28,180 nucleotides of DNA, taken from contig BFEA01000034.1 in the NCBI GenBank assembly GCA_003427395.1, positions 2,427,668 through 2,455,847 of the forward strand, given 5' to 3'. The translations under genes and the position numbers were made by a program. Below are positions 17,582 through 26,319 of the stretch, in pieces. Within the stretch, counting starts at the first letter, position 1. Each line of letters opens with the position of its first letter. The notes under the pieces were generated by a model. That model worked only from the letters and a program-made list of their open reading frames with translations, was not told the origin of the DNA and ran no database searches. Source of the stretch: Chara braunii. Lineage: Eukaryota; Streptophyta; Charophyceae; Charales; Characeae.

Positions 17582-18108
17582 GACTCCCCCACTTTCCCCA
17601 AAAATCCTTAGCACACCACTTTTCGCACTTCTAGGCCCACATCCCACTCCGATCAGGAAGTCGCGCTGGGCGTGAGGTTGGGCGTCACAATATTGAAAAG
17701 AGGCCGGGAATACCTCACAAACTACCCGGAAAAATCTGGGGCCATTACCCAGCATAGGCTTGTGCTGGAAACCGGGTCCAGCGTCCCTTCTCAAGATCAA
17801 CTGCATTCTTCCAAAAATTACTCTGGAGGTCAAAAGGATGTTCTACAACACCTACTTCAATCTCGAAGCTCAAATTAACATGGCTAGGTTCAAACACTTA
17901 TGGACAAGAGCCTAGTATTATTCCTTTATATCTTTTCTCCAATCCAACAATACGTAAATCTACAAACTAACACTCAACGTCCTACAAAGTTACCTGAAGC
18001 GATATCAACCTTGGGCCTAATGCCCCCCCCCCACAGCAGTCTATCTACTGGCCTAAAAACGGCCAGACAAACTGTATGGGAAAAACATCTCCTCAACGCT
18101 TTGGTTTA
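17582..18108. other. no gene; possible LINE 3' UTR
   Basis: Bases 17880-18108 lie 3' of the LINE C-terminal remnant on the minus strand and could be its 3' UTR. A C9 run is at about 18025. No poly(A) tail is visible. Confidence 0.35.
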
Positions 18109-18357
18109 CTAGAGCCAATCAGCAAGTACTAACTTCCCTTCTGGAGAGATCCTCGCAAAGTGGCTGTTTTTGGCCCAGGTCTTGGTGAAGCACAACAAAC
18201 CCTTTCTTCGCCAGTCTAGTACTCTAATTGCTAGTTTAATATGCTGACTAATTAAATTGAAAACCTGTTGATAGGATAAAGACTCTCCCCGGAAGACCTT
18301 TGCATTCCGCATGCCCCAGAGTGCTTCCACGACAATCCCTCTGCACGTCAATGCCAT
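18109..18357 (-). pseudogene. LINE ORF2 C-terminal remnant
   Basis: An 82-codon minus-strand frame contains GIVVEALWGMRNAKVF followed by RGESLSYQQVFNLI. This resembles the W-x-L-W-x-x-R-N-x-x-V-F block that follows the zinc knuckle in plant LINE polyproteins. Upstream frames are broken at once by stops, so only the tail of the protein is left. It is clearly different in sequence from the LINE at 10-13.7 kb. A chance match over such a short block is the main alternative. Confidence 0.5.
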
Positions 18358-18433
18358 ATACTAAATGCCTGTAGCGAAAGTGCCCCTCGTCCGTGTCAAA
18401 CCCTGTAGGATAAAGTTGGCTGTCCATATTTCT

Positions 18434-18859
18434 GGGCCTCGTTCGACACCACTACAAATGTAAGGATCCTTACAAAATCATCGTTCCACCACTCCCTAAA
18501 ACTGAACCCTAAGCCTGTTTTCACATTCTCGGCCGTTAGGGTCCGCCCTTACAAAATGAGGGCGCCCCAGCAAAAGGACGAAAATCTCTAGGGAGCCCCT
18601 GGTGGTGACTAGAAAAATGTAAGGGTGGGACTCTATGGATTGCCCAACAGGTCGAGGTCCTGACACCCGGCCCTCCTCACCTGAGATGTAATGGAGGTAA
18701 GTGTACGGTCTTCCTTTTTTTTTTTTTTTTTTTTTTTTTAAGAAAGGTCTTCCTTACGGGCTGTGGAATGAAAAAAAGAGTTAGGGTAAATTAATCACCC
18801 TGGCCCAGTTAGGGCGCCCTTACAACGTAAGAATTTGTAAGTGGTGTGGAACGAGGCCC
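18434..18859. mobile_element. Tourist-like (PIF/Harbinger) MITE
   Basis: Left end GGGCCTCGTTCGACACCACT (from 18434) and the reverse complement of the right end, GGGCCTCGTTCCACACCACT, differ by one base and continue as ACAAAT and TACAAAT, about 27 bp in all. TCT stands directly outside both ends (18431-18433, 18860-18862), a 3-bp target duplication as made by PIF/Harbinger transposases (TWA is the usual sequence, so TCT is atypical). GGGCC-type termini fit this superfamily. No transposase is encoded. A poly(A) insertion at 18717-18745 lies inside it. Confidence 0.75.
18707..18755 (-). mobile_element. tail-only retroposon insertion with 10-bp TSD
   Basis: GGTCTTCCTT occurs at 18707-18716 and 18746-18755. 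Between the copies lie a T run (25 T counting those shared with the left repeat) and AAGAAA. On the minus strand this is a target duplication, six bases TTTCTT, and a poly(A) tail. It looks like a target-primed insertion that kept almost nothing but the tail. It sits inside the MITE at 18434-18859, so it is younger than that element. Confidence 0.7.
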
Positions 18860-18862
18860 TCT

Positions 18863-19480
18863 GTCTCTTCCCCCATGCCTTTCCATTTTTCTTTCCACTT
18901 GACCTGCTTTTAGAATTTTAAAAATAGTTTCTGCATTTTTTTAAGAATAATAAAACTCTCCTTCGAGGAGTTAAAGAAAGCCAAATTCAGTTTACTAGGG
19001 TGCTCCCGTCAGCCAATGGGACGGGAGGAATCAAATTCGCTTCCTCTTTTTCCGGATTAGTGCTGGACTCTGCCAATGGGCTGGGTCCTCTGAAGGTGGT
19101 CTCTGTCACACCATTATGACAGTACTTGGAACACACGACTTTGTTTTGTTTTTGTCGGCCTTTTTGTGCACACGTAGCACTGTAGCAAAGTGGCAATATC
19201 ACCCCACCTTTGCACGTCCATAATACTATTGCATTCTCGTGGACGCATACATACTTCAAAAAAATATTAATTTCAAACCGTTTCTAGAAATGTCATTGGA
19301 GGACACACGAAGGTTTGGGACTTGACCCTTTTTTTTTTCCCGGGGAAAAAGCAGAGGATCAGTTCATCCAGTCTACCATAGGTCACTGCTGACTGACAGT
19401 GTTTGTTGTAATGCCAACAATTACTGTAAACCAACCTCATCTGGAGCCTCTCTGCTCTTCTCAATCTAACCTATCAAACT
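18863..19480. other. no gene recognised
   Basis: Mixed sequence. GCCAATGGGACGGGAGGAAT (from 19013) and GCCAATGGGCTGGGTCCTCT (from 19072) start with the same word. A 90-codon minus-strand frame at 18987-19259 lacks recognisable motifs. Confidence 0.4.
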
Positions 19481-19489
19481 AAGCTACCT

Positions 19490-19525
<36 letters not shown>

Positions 19526-19530
19526 CCTGC
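19481..19530 (+). mobile_element. poly(A)-only insertion with 11-bp TSD
   Basis: AAGCTACCTGC occurs at 19481-19491 and again at 19520-19530, separated by nothing but A (28 bases). This is what target-primed reverse transcription would leave if it stopped within the poly(A) tail. Replication slippage would not easily create the exact non-repetitive 11-bp flanking duplication. Confidence 0.8.
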
Positions 19531-19790
19531 AGGTATAGGCCTAACGACAGACCTGCTGGGCAACCCCCCCAGGCCTCTGACACTCTCTACTACCTCTTTC
19601 CCTAAAATGCCACCAGCACAACCGAAAATTTCTGCCTGCCTCCTGTGGCTTGCATAAGAACAGTGTCCCCTGGTATTGCCTTCTATGTACTCTACTTGTG
19701 CCGAAAAAGGAAAAGGAAGAAGAAAAAGCCAATAAAGGAAAGAAGCCAAGAAAGAAAAAGCATATGAAACAACGACGAAAACTCAAAGCT

Positions 19791-19940
19791 TTAGCAAATC
19801 TATACTTCATTTATTTTTCTGAACCAATCCCTTCCACCATGCAAATAAAAGCAAAAGGATCTTTGGCAAATCTATACTTCATTTATTTTCTGAACCATGC
19901 AAATAAAAGGATCCCTTCTACCATGCAAATAAAAGGATCC
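19791..19940 (+). repeat. degenerate tandem repeat, 2-3 units
   Basis: AGCAAATCTATACTTCATTT at about 19793 and GGCAAATCTATACTTCATTT at about 19865 start two units that continue with TTCTGAACCA, CATGCAAATAAAA and GGATC. A third partial unit (CCATGCAAATAAAAGGATCC) closes the array at 19940. Confidence 0.8.
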
Positions 19941-20535
19941 AAAATAATTATCTAACGTCTATTGCTTCAACCAAGTGCAGAATTCCAGTTTTCCTTCTGA
20001 GCCTACCGTTACCAGCCACTTGGAATCTCTCCTCCTCCACCATGTCGTGACCAACCATCCCATCCCAGACCCTTTCCCAACCGTTTGCTTTCCACTGTTT
20101 CTTGTCTCAGTCCGCCTTCATATATTGTATTGTCTTAGTTTGAAACGGATAGTGGCCTTGGTTTCTGTATTTGAGGAGCCCTTTCCTTGGAAGACTGCCT
20201 ATTCCTGATATCCCATAATCGCCCTGCAGGCCTGCAATACATAGCCACATCCTTCCTGCACTATATACTACTTTGAACTCACCGCCGCCGTTCAGATTCC
20301 CCAACCTGGACGGACCGTATGTGTCACCCACCGCCAGCCACACATGATCGGAAACCAAACCGCCCCGTGGTAGGTAGACTAGGGAGAGGATAAGATAGAT
20401 GAGTACTACCGGTAGCAAGAAAAATGAGATAGATGAGAGAAGAATATAGCCTTAAAAAAAAAAACAGGACTGTAGTGGGACCAGCCCCTGGTGACAGACT
20501 ATCTGCTCTACATCTCCTCTCTTTTCACATCCTTT
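19941..20535. other. no gene recognised
   Basis: A 103-codon minus-strand frame at 20107-20418 (containing GNLNGGGEFKVVYSAG) is non-repetitive but matches no family I know. Pyrimidine-rich plus strand. Confidence 0.35.
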
Positions 20536-20538
20536 CGT

Positions 20539-20539
<1 letters not shown>

Positions 20540-20578
<39 letters not shown>
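20540..20578. repeat. GT microsatellite
   Basis: About 19 GT units ending three bases from the 3' end of the U6-like sequence. Confidence 0.95.
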
Positions 20579-20580
<2 letters not shown>

Positions 20581-20581
<1 letters not shown>

Positions 20582-20678
20582 CATTTCTCGATTTATGCGT
20601 GTCATCATTACGTGCGCAGGGGCCATGCTAATCTTCTTTCTCGGTAGCGTTCCAATTTTAACGGATGTCCCGAAGGAC
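20581..20678 (-). ncRNA. U6 snRNA-like sequence, probable pseudogene (copy B)
   Basis: Read on the minus strand: the 5' stem-loop GTCC-TTCG-GGAC, ACATCC, AAAATTGGAACG, AGATTAGCATGGCCCCTGCG and ACGCATAAATCGAGAAATGG, all U6 landmarks in order and of the plant type. U6 is the catalytic snRNA of the spliceosome. Differences: ACAGAGA is ACCGAGA, four bases (AAGA) are inserted between it and AGATTAGC, and four more follow GCGCA. The 3' end runs into AC repeats instead of an oligo-T terminator. No TATA box or USE (RTCCCACATCG) is seen upstream. It is probably a pseudogene. Copy A shares the first insertion site. Confidence 0.8.
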
Positions 20679-20689
20679 TTTCGTATGTT

Positions 20690-21320
20690 GTTTTCGGTTC
20701 TTCATTGGCAATATTCGTTGAGGTTAGTATTATTAGGTCTTCGTCTCTCCTACCCCCTTCCATTCTCTTCGGTCTGCCTGGCAATCAGGGGCAATCAGGG
20801 TTTGGAAATAGACTCGGTGGTTGTTTTCCGGTTTTGTAGTCAACGCTAATTTTATAGACGTTGTTTGCGGGGTTGGTGTGTTTAACTTACCCCCTGTCAT
20901 GTGTTCAAGGCTACTCTACTCTCGGGTGCTATGGGTCCCGTAGAAAGCTAAACTGGGTAAGGCTCCCAGCACCCGCCGGTATCGAAGGTGTTGTGGGGAA
21001 AAAAGGGAAAAAAGAAAGAAAAGAAAGAAAAGGCTCTTAGCTCTTAGGTTTTATTTTTTCTTATTTTTGTTTTTTTTAATCATAGGATTACATTCAAGAC
21101 GAGACAATATGCCTTTTCCTTTTTTTCTCCTCATCATTTGGTGCACATTCCGAAAGGGGCAAGTGGGGCATAACCTTCTGTTTTCGTGGCAAGCTGGTCC
21201 TTCCGTCCGCCCTTCTTCGGGTTTTCTCTTTCGAGGAGCAGCACTGCTCTTTTCTGCTTTTGGACTCTCCCCTGTCCTATATTGCCGGCAGGTACCGAAG
21301 CTCTGTTTTGGTACTACTCT
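20690..21320. other. no gene recognised
   Basis: GGGTGCT (20924-20930) and AGCACCC (20968-20974) could pair like an acceptor stem, but the intervening 37 bases do not fold as a tRNA. AAAGAAA words lie near 21010 and a T-rich tract near 21053-21078. Confidence 0.4.
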
Positions 21321-21324
21321 CAAA

Positions 21325-21425
21325 ATGTGCAAAACGAGAGTGAATCTTCCGCTGGAACATAGGAAAGATACACCGCCATTATTGTTTTTTGTCTTTTGTG
21401 CTTGTCCAGAGTAGTGGAGCGACGC
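21325..21425 (+). repeat. diverged copy of the 6.3-6.7 kb element
   Basis: GAGTGAATCTTCCGCTGGAA, GAAAGATACACCGCCATTA and TTTGTGCTTGTCCAGAGTAG follow the order of GAATGAATCTTCCGCCGAAA, AAAATATACACTGGCACTTT and TTTGCTTATCCTATCGAT at 6354-6420. The left inverted-repeat arm is diverged (GTGCAAAACG). Confidence 0.45.
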
Positions 21426-22355
21426 CCAATGATCTGCTTCTGAACATTACATTACCATCCAACCCATCTGTGTCTGTGCTATATTTAGAAAACGATGTCA
21501 TCGTTCGTTGTCAGTCACGATCGTCGGCCATTCAGCCAGCTGGCAGTGGCAGCTACGACGCCTGAAGTATAGTCCTTCCTGATATCCTTTCCTTGTCGAT
21601 GCATTCGGTAGAGAGATATGTAGTGGAGTCATCTTTTGCTCACAAAGGACGAAAATGGTAGCGAGCGGATCTTCGTGTGTACGTGACCGAGTGCGTAGGT
21701 GGCTAGCTTATATGATGAGCGAATGAACCCCATGCGTGGAGATCGCGTTCCAACTCCAACTTCAACTCCAACTCAGCCGACGTGAATCATCGAGACTTCT
21801 CCGAGTCTACGTGGAGAACTCACGCCATGGGGGAGGAAGTTGGTTGGAAATTTGTTCAGGTCGCGGACTGTCGCCATGCAAGCCGTCCGTGCGAGCCAGG
21901 CATGAATTCCCTGACGTGGACGAGTGCTGACGTATGACGTCCCGCATCTATGCATGAAAACGGAAGGTAGAGTGATCTTTGTTTTCCCTTTTCGTGTAAA
22001 TAAATCCTTTCGAGGAGGAAGAGAGTGGACATTTTTCGTAAGTTTCTTCGTATCGAGTGCGATTTGGGCCTTCGATCTGTAGATCGATACTTCAACAACC
22101 GGAAGTGTTTGCAACTTTGCATACAGTTCGATGGTGTGCCTTCTTGTGTGAATTTTTTTTTTACAATAGGTAACTGGCAATGCACGTCCTAGGTTGTTGG
22201 GAATGCGCGTACGTGCTTGGGCGGGTGTGGACTTCCTCAGGCATGCGTGGAGATTGACATTCAGCTCCGTGTTCCCCAACGTCAAGCGCGGAGATTGTGC
22301 CAGCTCCATATTGGGTTCCCTAGTCATCGTGGAAAACAGTGATGGTCGGCCTGCG

Positions 22356-22360
<5 letters not shown>
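21426..22360. other. no gene recognised
   Basis: CAACTC/CAACTT hexamer repeats lie near 21750-21775. ATGCGTGGAGAT occurs near 21733 and again near 22244. A 184-codon minus-strand frame at 21773-22327 is the longest non-microsatellite frame here, but it shows no motif and overlaps another open minus frame. A CT microsatellite follows at about 22362-22391. Confidence 0.35.
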
Positions 22361-22393
<33 letters not shown>

Positions 22394-22848
22394 CCCTGTG
22401 TGTGCCTCTCGTGTTCGCTGACCTCTATTTTCTCAGTTTGCATGTCCTGTAACTTCCCCTCGGAGAGCGAAAAGGAAAAAGGAAAGGAGAAAAGAAGAAA
22501 AAAGAAGCGTTCGTCGAGACTATTGTCGGAGGCCATCTGTAAGTGCCATCTAGCTCAGCGTCCCGGCGTATCTTCGGCTTCCCTTACGTAGGCTGGAACA
22601 AGATAAATGAAAGGCAAAACACGGGAAAAATAAAGTAAAATCCATAGCCAAAAAAAATAAAAATAAAAAATAAAAAAAAATCCACAGCTTAGAAAGTGCT
22701 AAACGTGTTACCGAAAAATTACTGTCCTAACGACTTCCAAAGGTTTTAAAGCCTCAGAAGAAAAGGAAAAGTCGCTGGAAAATACAGTACGCTGGAATCC
22801 AGCTCGGTAAAGTGGTCATCATCAACCGCCTCCAGCCAATATGAATAG

Positions 22849-22849
<1 letters not shown>

Positions 22850-22940
<91 letters not shown>

Positions 22941-22941
22941 N

Positions 22942-23010
<69 letters not shown>
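22850..23010. repeat. compound GT / GA microsatellite
   Basis: About 23 GT units change into GA (22895-23010) with one N at 22941, where the dinucleotide phase also slips. Assembled length is uncertain. Long frames across it are Arg-Glu, Leu-Ser or Cys-Val repeats. Confidence 0.95.
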
Positions 23011-23013
<3 letters not shown>

Positions 23014-23067
23014 GGATCGGAGGCACGAGTCCGACGGACTTTCACAAGGTCTGACGTTTTTGCAAGA

Positions 23068-23128
<61 letters not shown>

Positions 23129-23181
23129 GGATCGGAGGCACGAGTCTGACGGACTTTCACAAGGTCTGACGTTTTTGCAAG
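23011..23181 (+). repeat. 115-bp tandem duplication with GA tract
   Basis: The 56-bp segment 23011-23066 (starting GCGGGATCGGAGGCACGAGT) recurs at 23126-23181 with one difference (C versus T, near 23031 and 23146). A GA run (23073-23125) lies between. The unit is therefore the 56-bp segment plus a GA tract, duplicated once or more; long GA tracts could hide further copies. Confidence 0.9.
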
Positions 23182-24020
23182 GGCATGGTCTGGATCCTCT
23201 TCCCACGCACGCTCCCGATGCCCTTCCGTCCTCCGTGCCCTATTTCTTTTTCGGTCTCCTCTCCTTCATCTTCCTTTTGCCTTCCTATTCCGACCAAGTC
23301 TACATTTTCCACGGTCCGGCAATCCCCCTTACCCCCTTTCTTCTTCTTCCGAGTTCTTCGCCTTCTTCTCCTTTGTCTTCCTTTCTGATGTATCTGACGA
23401 GTCCTTTCTCCGTTGTCCCTCCTCCTTCTCCTCCTCCCCTTTATTTTTTCCTTGTTGCACTTGTTCCGACGTGCCTGAGGCGTCCCAGGATGAACCCCTA
23501 TTTACCCCAAATCCGTGATGATCTATCCAGGGGAACGGGGAAAAGCGTCTAAATCAGTCTGGGACTCCACACCAGTCCGCGGACCACGTGGCACGGCGTT
23601 TGAACGCACCCCGTCTATAAATAACGGCTCGTTTTCTTCTCCTCCGCCGCCACTCCCCTCATTCTGTCTCCTCCTCCGTTCCGGACTTGCCCCTGCCAGT
23701 GGCCGAAACGCGGCGTCGGGAAGTGCAATGCTTGTTCTCTGGAAGTATGTAAGAAGAGCAGTTTTGGCCTCTGCTGTATCACTCTTCTTCCAGCCGTAGT
23801 CGCTCGTGGAAGTGCCCGTTGGGGTGCGAGTACCGTGCATGCTAGGACGACTTCTCGATGGACAGTATATAGGAGGACAAGGCCGTATCGGTCGTCTATA
23901 CTCAGTAAGATGGGAGGATAGACGGTGGTGCCGCAAGGCGGGGAATGAGGATAGCCCCCCCTGAGGATGATCGGAGCGCAACCGATCGAAACGCGTCGGG
24001 GATTGTGCGCGAGAGCTGAG
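23182..24020. other. pyrimidine-rich, no gene recognised
   Basis: Plus strand is C/T-rich with Pro/Leu/Ser-coding frames. The minus-strand frames at 23523-24092 (189 codons) and 23615-24082 overlap and lack known motifs. GGACCACGTGGCACGGCG near 23580 contains a G-box core CACGTG and TATAAATA lies at about 23616. On their own these are weak evidence for a promoter. Confidence 0.35.
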
Positions 24021-24022
24021 AC

Positions 24023-24456
24023 GAGTATGCGCGGCTTTGTAATGAAGAGCCTTCGATGCGTGTACGAAAGGCAGTTGGCCACTGTTTTCCACTATTCTTC
24101 TTCTTACAGTATATGCGCGCCTCTACTTAGAACTGTGCATGCGGAATTGTATTGCTTTTCCGTTGTAGCATGTGCGAGAAGCAGTCTATGGTCACTGCTT
24201 TCACTATTCTTCTTCTTCTTCTTCTTCTTCTTTTCTACTTAGAACTGTGCATGCGGAATCGTATTGCTTTTCTGTTGAAGCATGTGCGAGAAGCAGTCTA
24301 TGGCCACCTTTTTCACCACTATTCTTCTTCTTCTTCTTCTTCTTCTTCTTCTTCTTCGAAGATTAGTACGCGCTGCTATGTATGGAAGAACTATCGAAGC
24401 GTGTACGAAAGGCAGTTGGCCCCTGTTTTCACTATTCACTATTCTTCTTCTTCTTG
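24023..24456 (+). repeat. roughly 85-127-bp tandem repeat with TTC tracts, 4 units
   Basis: Units start near 24023, 24108, 24236 and 24361. Each has a GTGCATGCGGAAT- or AGTATGCGCGG-like start, a TGTGCGAGAAGCAGT- or TGTACGAAAGGCAGTTGGCC-like middle, then TTTTCAC-ACTATTC and a TTC run of variable length. Units 2 and 3 are most alike, as are 1 and 4. Frames read only compositional repeats in the TTC parts. Confidence 0.8.
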
Positions 24457-25026
24457 TTGATACGGAGGTGCATCCAGCCTATGGACACGTGCTACTTTTT
24501 GGAAAACAGATCATGATTTCGGTTGATGCTCGGATCATATGCATACAATAACGTTAAAGGATGCCCCTTTAACTTACAAAACACAACAGAGAGAAAAATA
24601 TACTACGGAGGTGTCGCTCACGTTACACGTATGAGAACCCTGTTTGCCCCGTGCGGCGTGCGCCGTCCCCTCCGCCTTTCCTACCACATCGATGCCCAAC
24701 AAACACACCCCTGTCCAGACTCCCGACCAGTCTCCCCCTCCGATCTCGACGTGCCTCTCCTGTCAACCCTTGTCGACCCGGCCTTGGCCAGCCCTCTGCT
24801 CTAATTTCTTCCCCTCTTCCATGTCTGCCCCGGACCTTGGACTGCAACCTTGGAGGCGGTTGCCCCGCTTGATCGCAACTCCTGTCATACAGTAAAGTAG
24901 GAGGCGAGGGCGGGGTCGTGCTTCATCATGCCCATGACGCAACGCTCTCATTCATTCGTAATCTGCTTTACATCGTCTTCTTCTTCTTTTCTTTTTTTTT
25001 CTTTTTTTTTTTATATATATATATAT
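24457..25026. other. no gene recognised
   Basis: C-rich plus strand at 24640-24850 with overlapping open frames in all directions and no motif. A TTC/T-rich tract and TA run at 24977-25026 lead into the U6-like sequence, and on the minus strand form its A-rich 3' flank. Confidence 0.4.
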
Positions 25027-25133
25027 AAAATTGGACCATTTCTCGATTTATGCGTGTCATCCTTGCGCAGGGGCCATCCATGCTAATCTTCATTCTCTGT
25101 ATCGTTCCAATTTTAACGGATGTCCCGAAGGAC
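25027..25133 (-). ncRNA. U6 snRNA-like sequence, probable retropseudogene (copy A)
   Basis: On the minus strand it has GTCC-TTCG-GGAC, AAAATTGGAACGATACAGAG (canonical ACAGAGA intact), AGATTAGCATGG, CCCCTGCGCAAGGATGACAC, ACGCATAAATCGAGAAATGG and TCCAATTTT at the end. Two 4-base insertions break it: ATGA between ACAGAGA and AGATTAGC, and a tandem ATGG inside GCATGGCCCC. The first changes the distance between the 5'-splice-site-binding box and the catalytic AGC, so function is doubtful. No TATA or USE is seen upstream. Its 3' side runs into TATATA and then A-rich sequence, like a retroposed copy. Confidence 0.85.
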
Positions 25134-25174
25134 CGTCTTCTGTTTTTGGTCTCCTACGCCTTCCTGTTGGTACT

Positions 25175-25351
25175 CTGATTGCGATCGAATCTTTTTCGTT
25201 CGATCCCGATCCTTCGTGGACGCGGATGTTAATCTGATTGCGATCGAATCTTTTTCGTTCGATCGCGATCCTTCGTGGACCCGGAGGTTAATCTGATGGC
25301 GATCGAATCTTTTTCGTTCGATCCCGATCCTTCGTGGACCCGGATGTTAAT
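25175..25351 (+). repeat. 59-bp tandem repeat, 3 units, hairpin-forming
   Basis: Units start at 25175, 25234 and 25293. Each contains CGATCGAA-TCTTTTTCG-TTCGATC, a 7-9-bp perfect stem (GCGATCGAA with TTCGATCGC in the second unit), then CCTTCGTGGAC. Differences are single bases. It lies just upstream of U6-like copy A in that copy's orientation. Confidence 0.9.
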
Positions 25352-25690
25352 CTGATCCGGAAGCGCGCCAGCTCGCATAGACGAACTCCCTTATCCGGAT
25401 CTTAAAGTCACCCCTGCTGCCCCGACCCCGACAGACCGTTACATCCCCTTTCCGCCTAGCCCGCTCTTTTTTTTCTGTCGTCCTTGAGGTAGAGGAGGAT
25501 CGCGTGAGTTGTATCCCGTCGACAGGAAGAAAAATGGTCCATAGATGAAATAAAATCTGCAGCTCGATCCCGACGCGTGAGCCAGACAACAAAATACCTG
25601 ATCGAACGGATCAGTTTCGGACTCCTATCTCGATGTTCATGCCGCGGGGCACGACAAAGCCCGCCCTCCTCCCTGGCCACGCGCGTTATT
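25352..25690. other. no gene recognised
   Basis: Mixed sequence with an 81-codon and an 88-codon minus-strand frame overlapping, both without motif. Confidence 0.4.
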
Positions 25691-25694
25691 TTGA

Positions 25695-25810
25695 GCATGA
25701 TGAGTACACGCGTGTAATTCATTCATTCATTTGCAATATTGACAGTTCGCGTGTAAAGGGCAATTGGCCATTGCTTTTCTTCTTCTTCTTCTTCTTCGTC
25801 GTCGTCGTCG
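25695..25810 (+). repeat. dispersed copy of the TTC-linked repeat plus TTC/GTC tract
   Basis: GCGTGTAAAGGGCAATTGGC, CATTGCTTTT and a TTC run parallel GCGTGTACGAAAGGCAGTTG, GCCACTGTTTTC and TTC at 24058-24105. The TTC run changes into CGTCGT units. Confidence 0.5.
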
Positions 25811-25827
25811 TCGTCGTCCTCCTGTTT

Positions 25828-25862
25828 GGGAGGTCGCGTGTTCGATTCTTGCGATCGGCTTG
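25828..25862 (+). other. B-box/T-arm-like word, SINE relic
   Basis: GGAGGTCGCGTGTTCGATTC matches the T-arm of tRNAs and plant SINEs (GGTTCGANTCC). The region where an A box would lie is occupied by the GTC/TTC tract, so only half of a promoter remains. Confidence 0.35.
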
Positions 25863-26319
25863 TGCACGACTGATTCTTCTTCTTCTTCTTCTTCAACGGC
25901 CTCCTGGCACGGTTTGCAAAGGGCACCAAGTCACTCAAGGCGTCTTGGGAAAGACTGCTTGAGTGCCTGGTATGCGGGCGGGCACGGGGAGATCAAAATG
26001 CCACGGCTGTACAAAGAGTAGCGTGTATATTTGTAGTTTTTGTAATTACCTGTAAGCAGTAAATAAATTAATTACTATAATGGTGCTTTAAATTTCCACG
26101 TATCGGAAGTATATAGTCGTAGGCTGTATCTTTTGCCGTAGTATTTCTAGACTCCTCTACCTACTACTTCGTTTTCAGGTCCCCACTGCCCGCCCTGGAC
26201 GGCGTGGGAAACCTACCGTAGACCTGTCCTAGACCTAGATACTCGGCAAATAGTACGGGAAGTACTGGTCCCGGGAGCCACACGAATGGACGGCGGGCCC
26301 ATCTTGAGTGCCTGGAAAT
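25863..26319. other. no gene recognised
   Basis: A TTC run at about 25877-25893, then CAAGGCGTCTTGGGAAAGAC and AT-rich TAAATAAATTAATTACTATA near 26060. CTTGAGTGCCTGG occurs at about 25959 and again at 26303. Confidence 0.4.

Noticed and set aside
20924-20974. tRNA gene
   Set aside because: Only a 7-bp acceptor-like stem is present; D-arm, anticodon arm and T-arm are missing and the length is about 51.
21773-22327. 184-codon minus-strand frame
   Set aside because: No recognisable domain, and a second minus frame is open over the same bases; not enough support for a gene.
22746-23160. Leu-Ser/Thr-His and Arg-Glu repeat frames
   Set aside because: These are direct translations of GA/GT dinucleotide repeats.
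23575-23625. Promoter (G-box CACGTG plus TATAAATA)
   Set aside because: No credible coding sequence or transcript start follows; both words are short enough to occur by chance.
24023-25351. CRISPR array
   Set aside because: Repeats are adjacent tandem units with diverged repeats and no regular spacers, the context is eukaryotic, and no cas genes are present.
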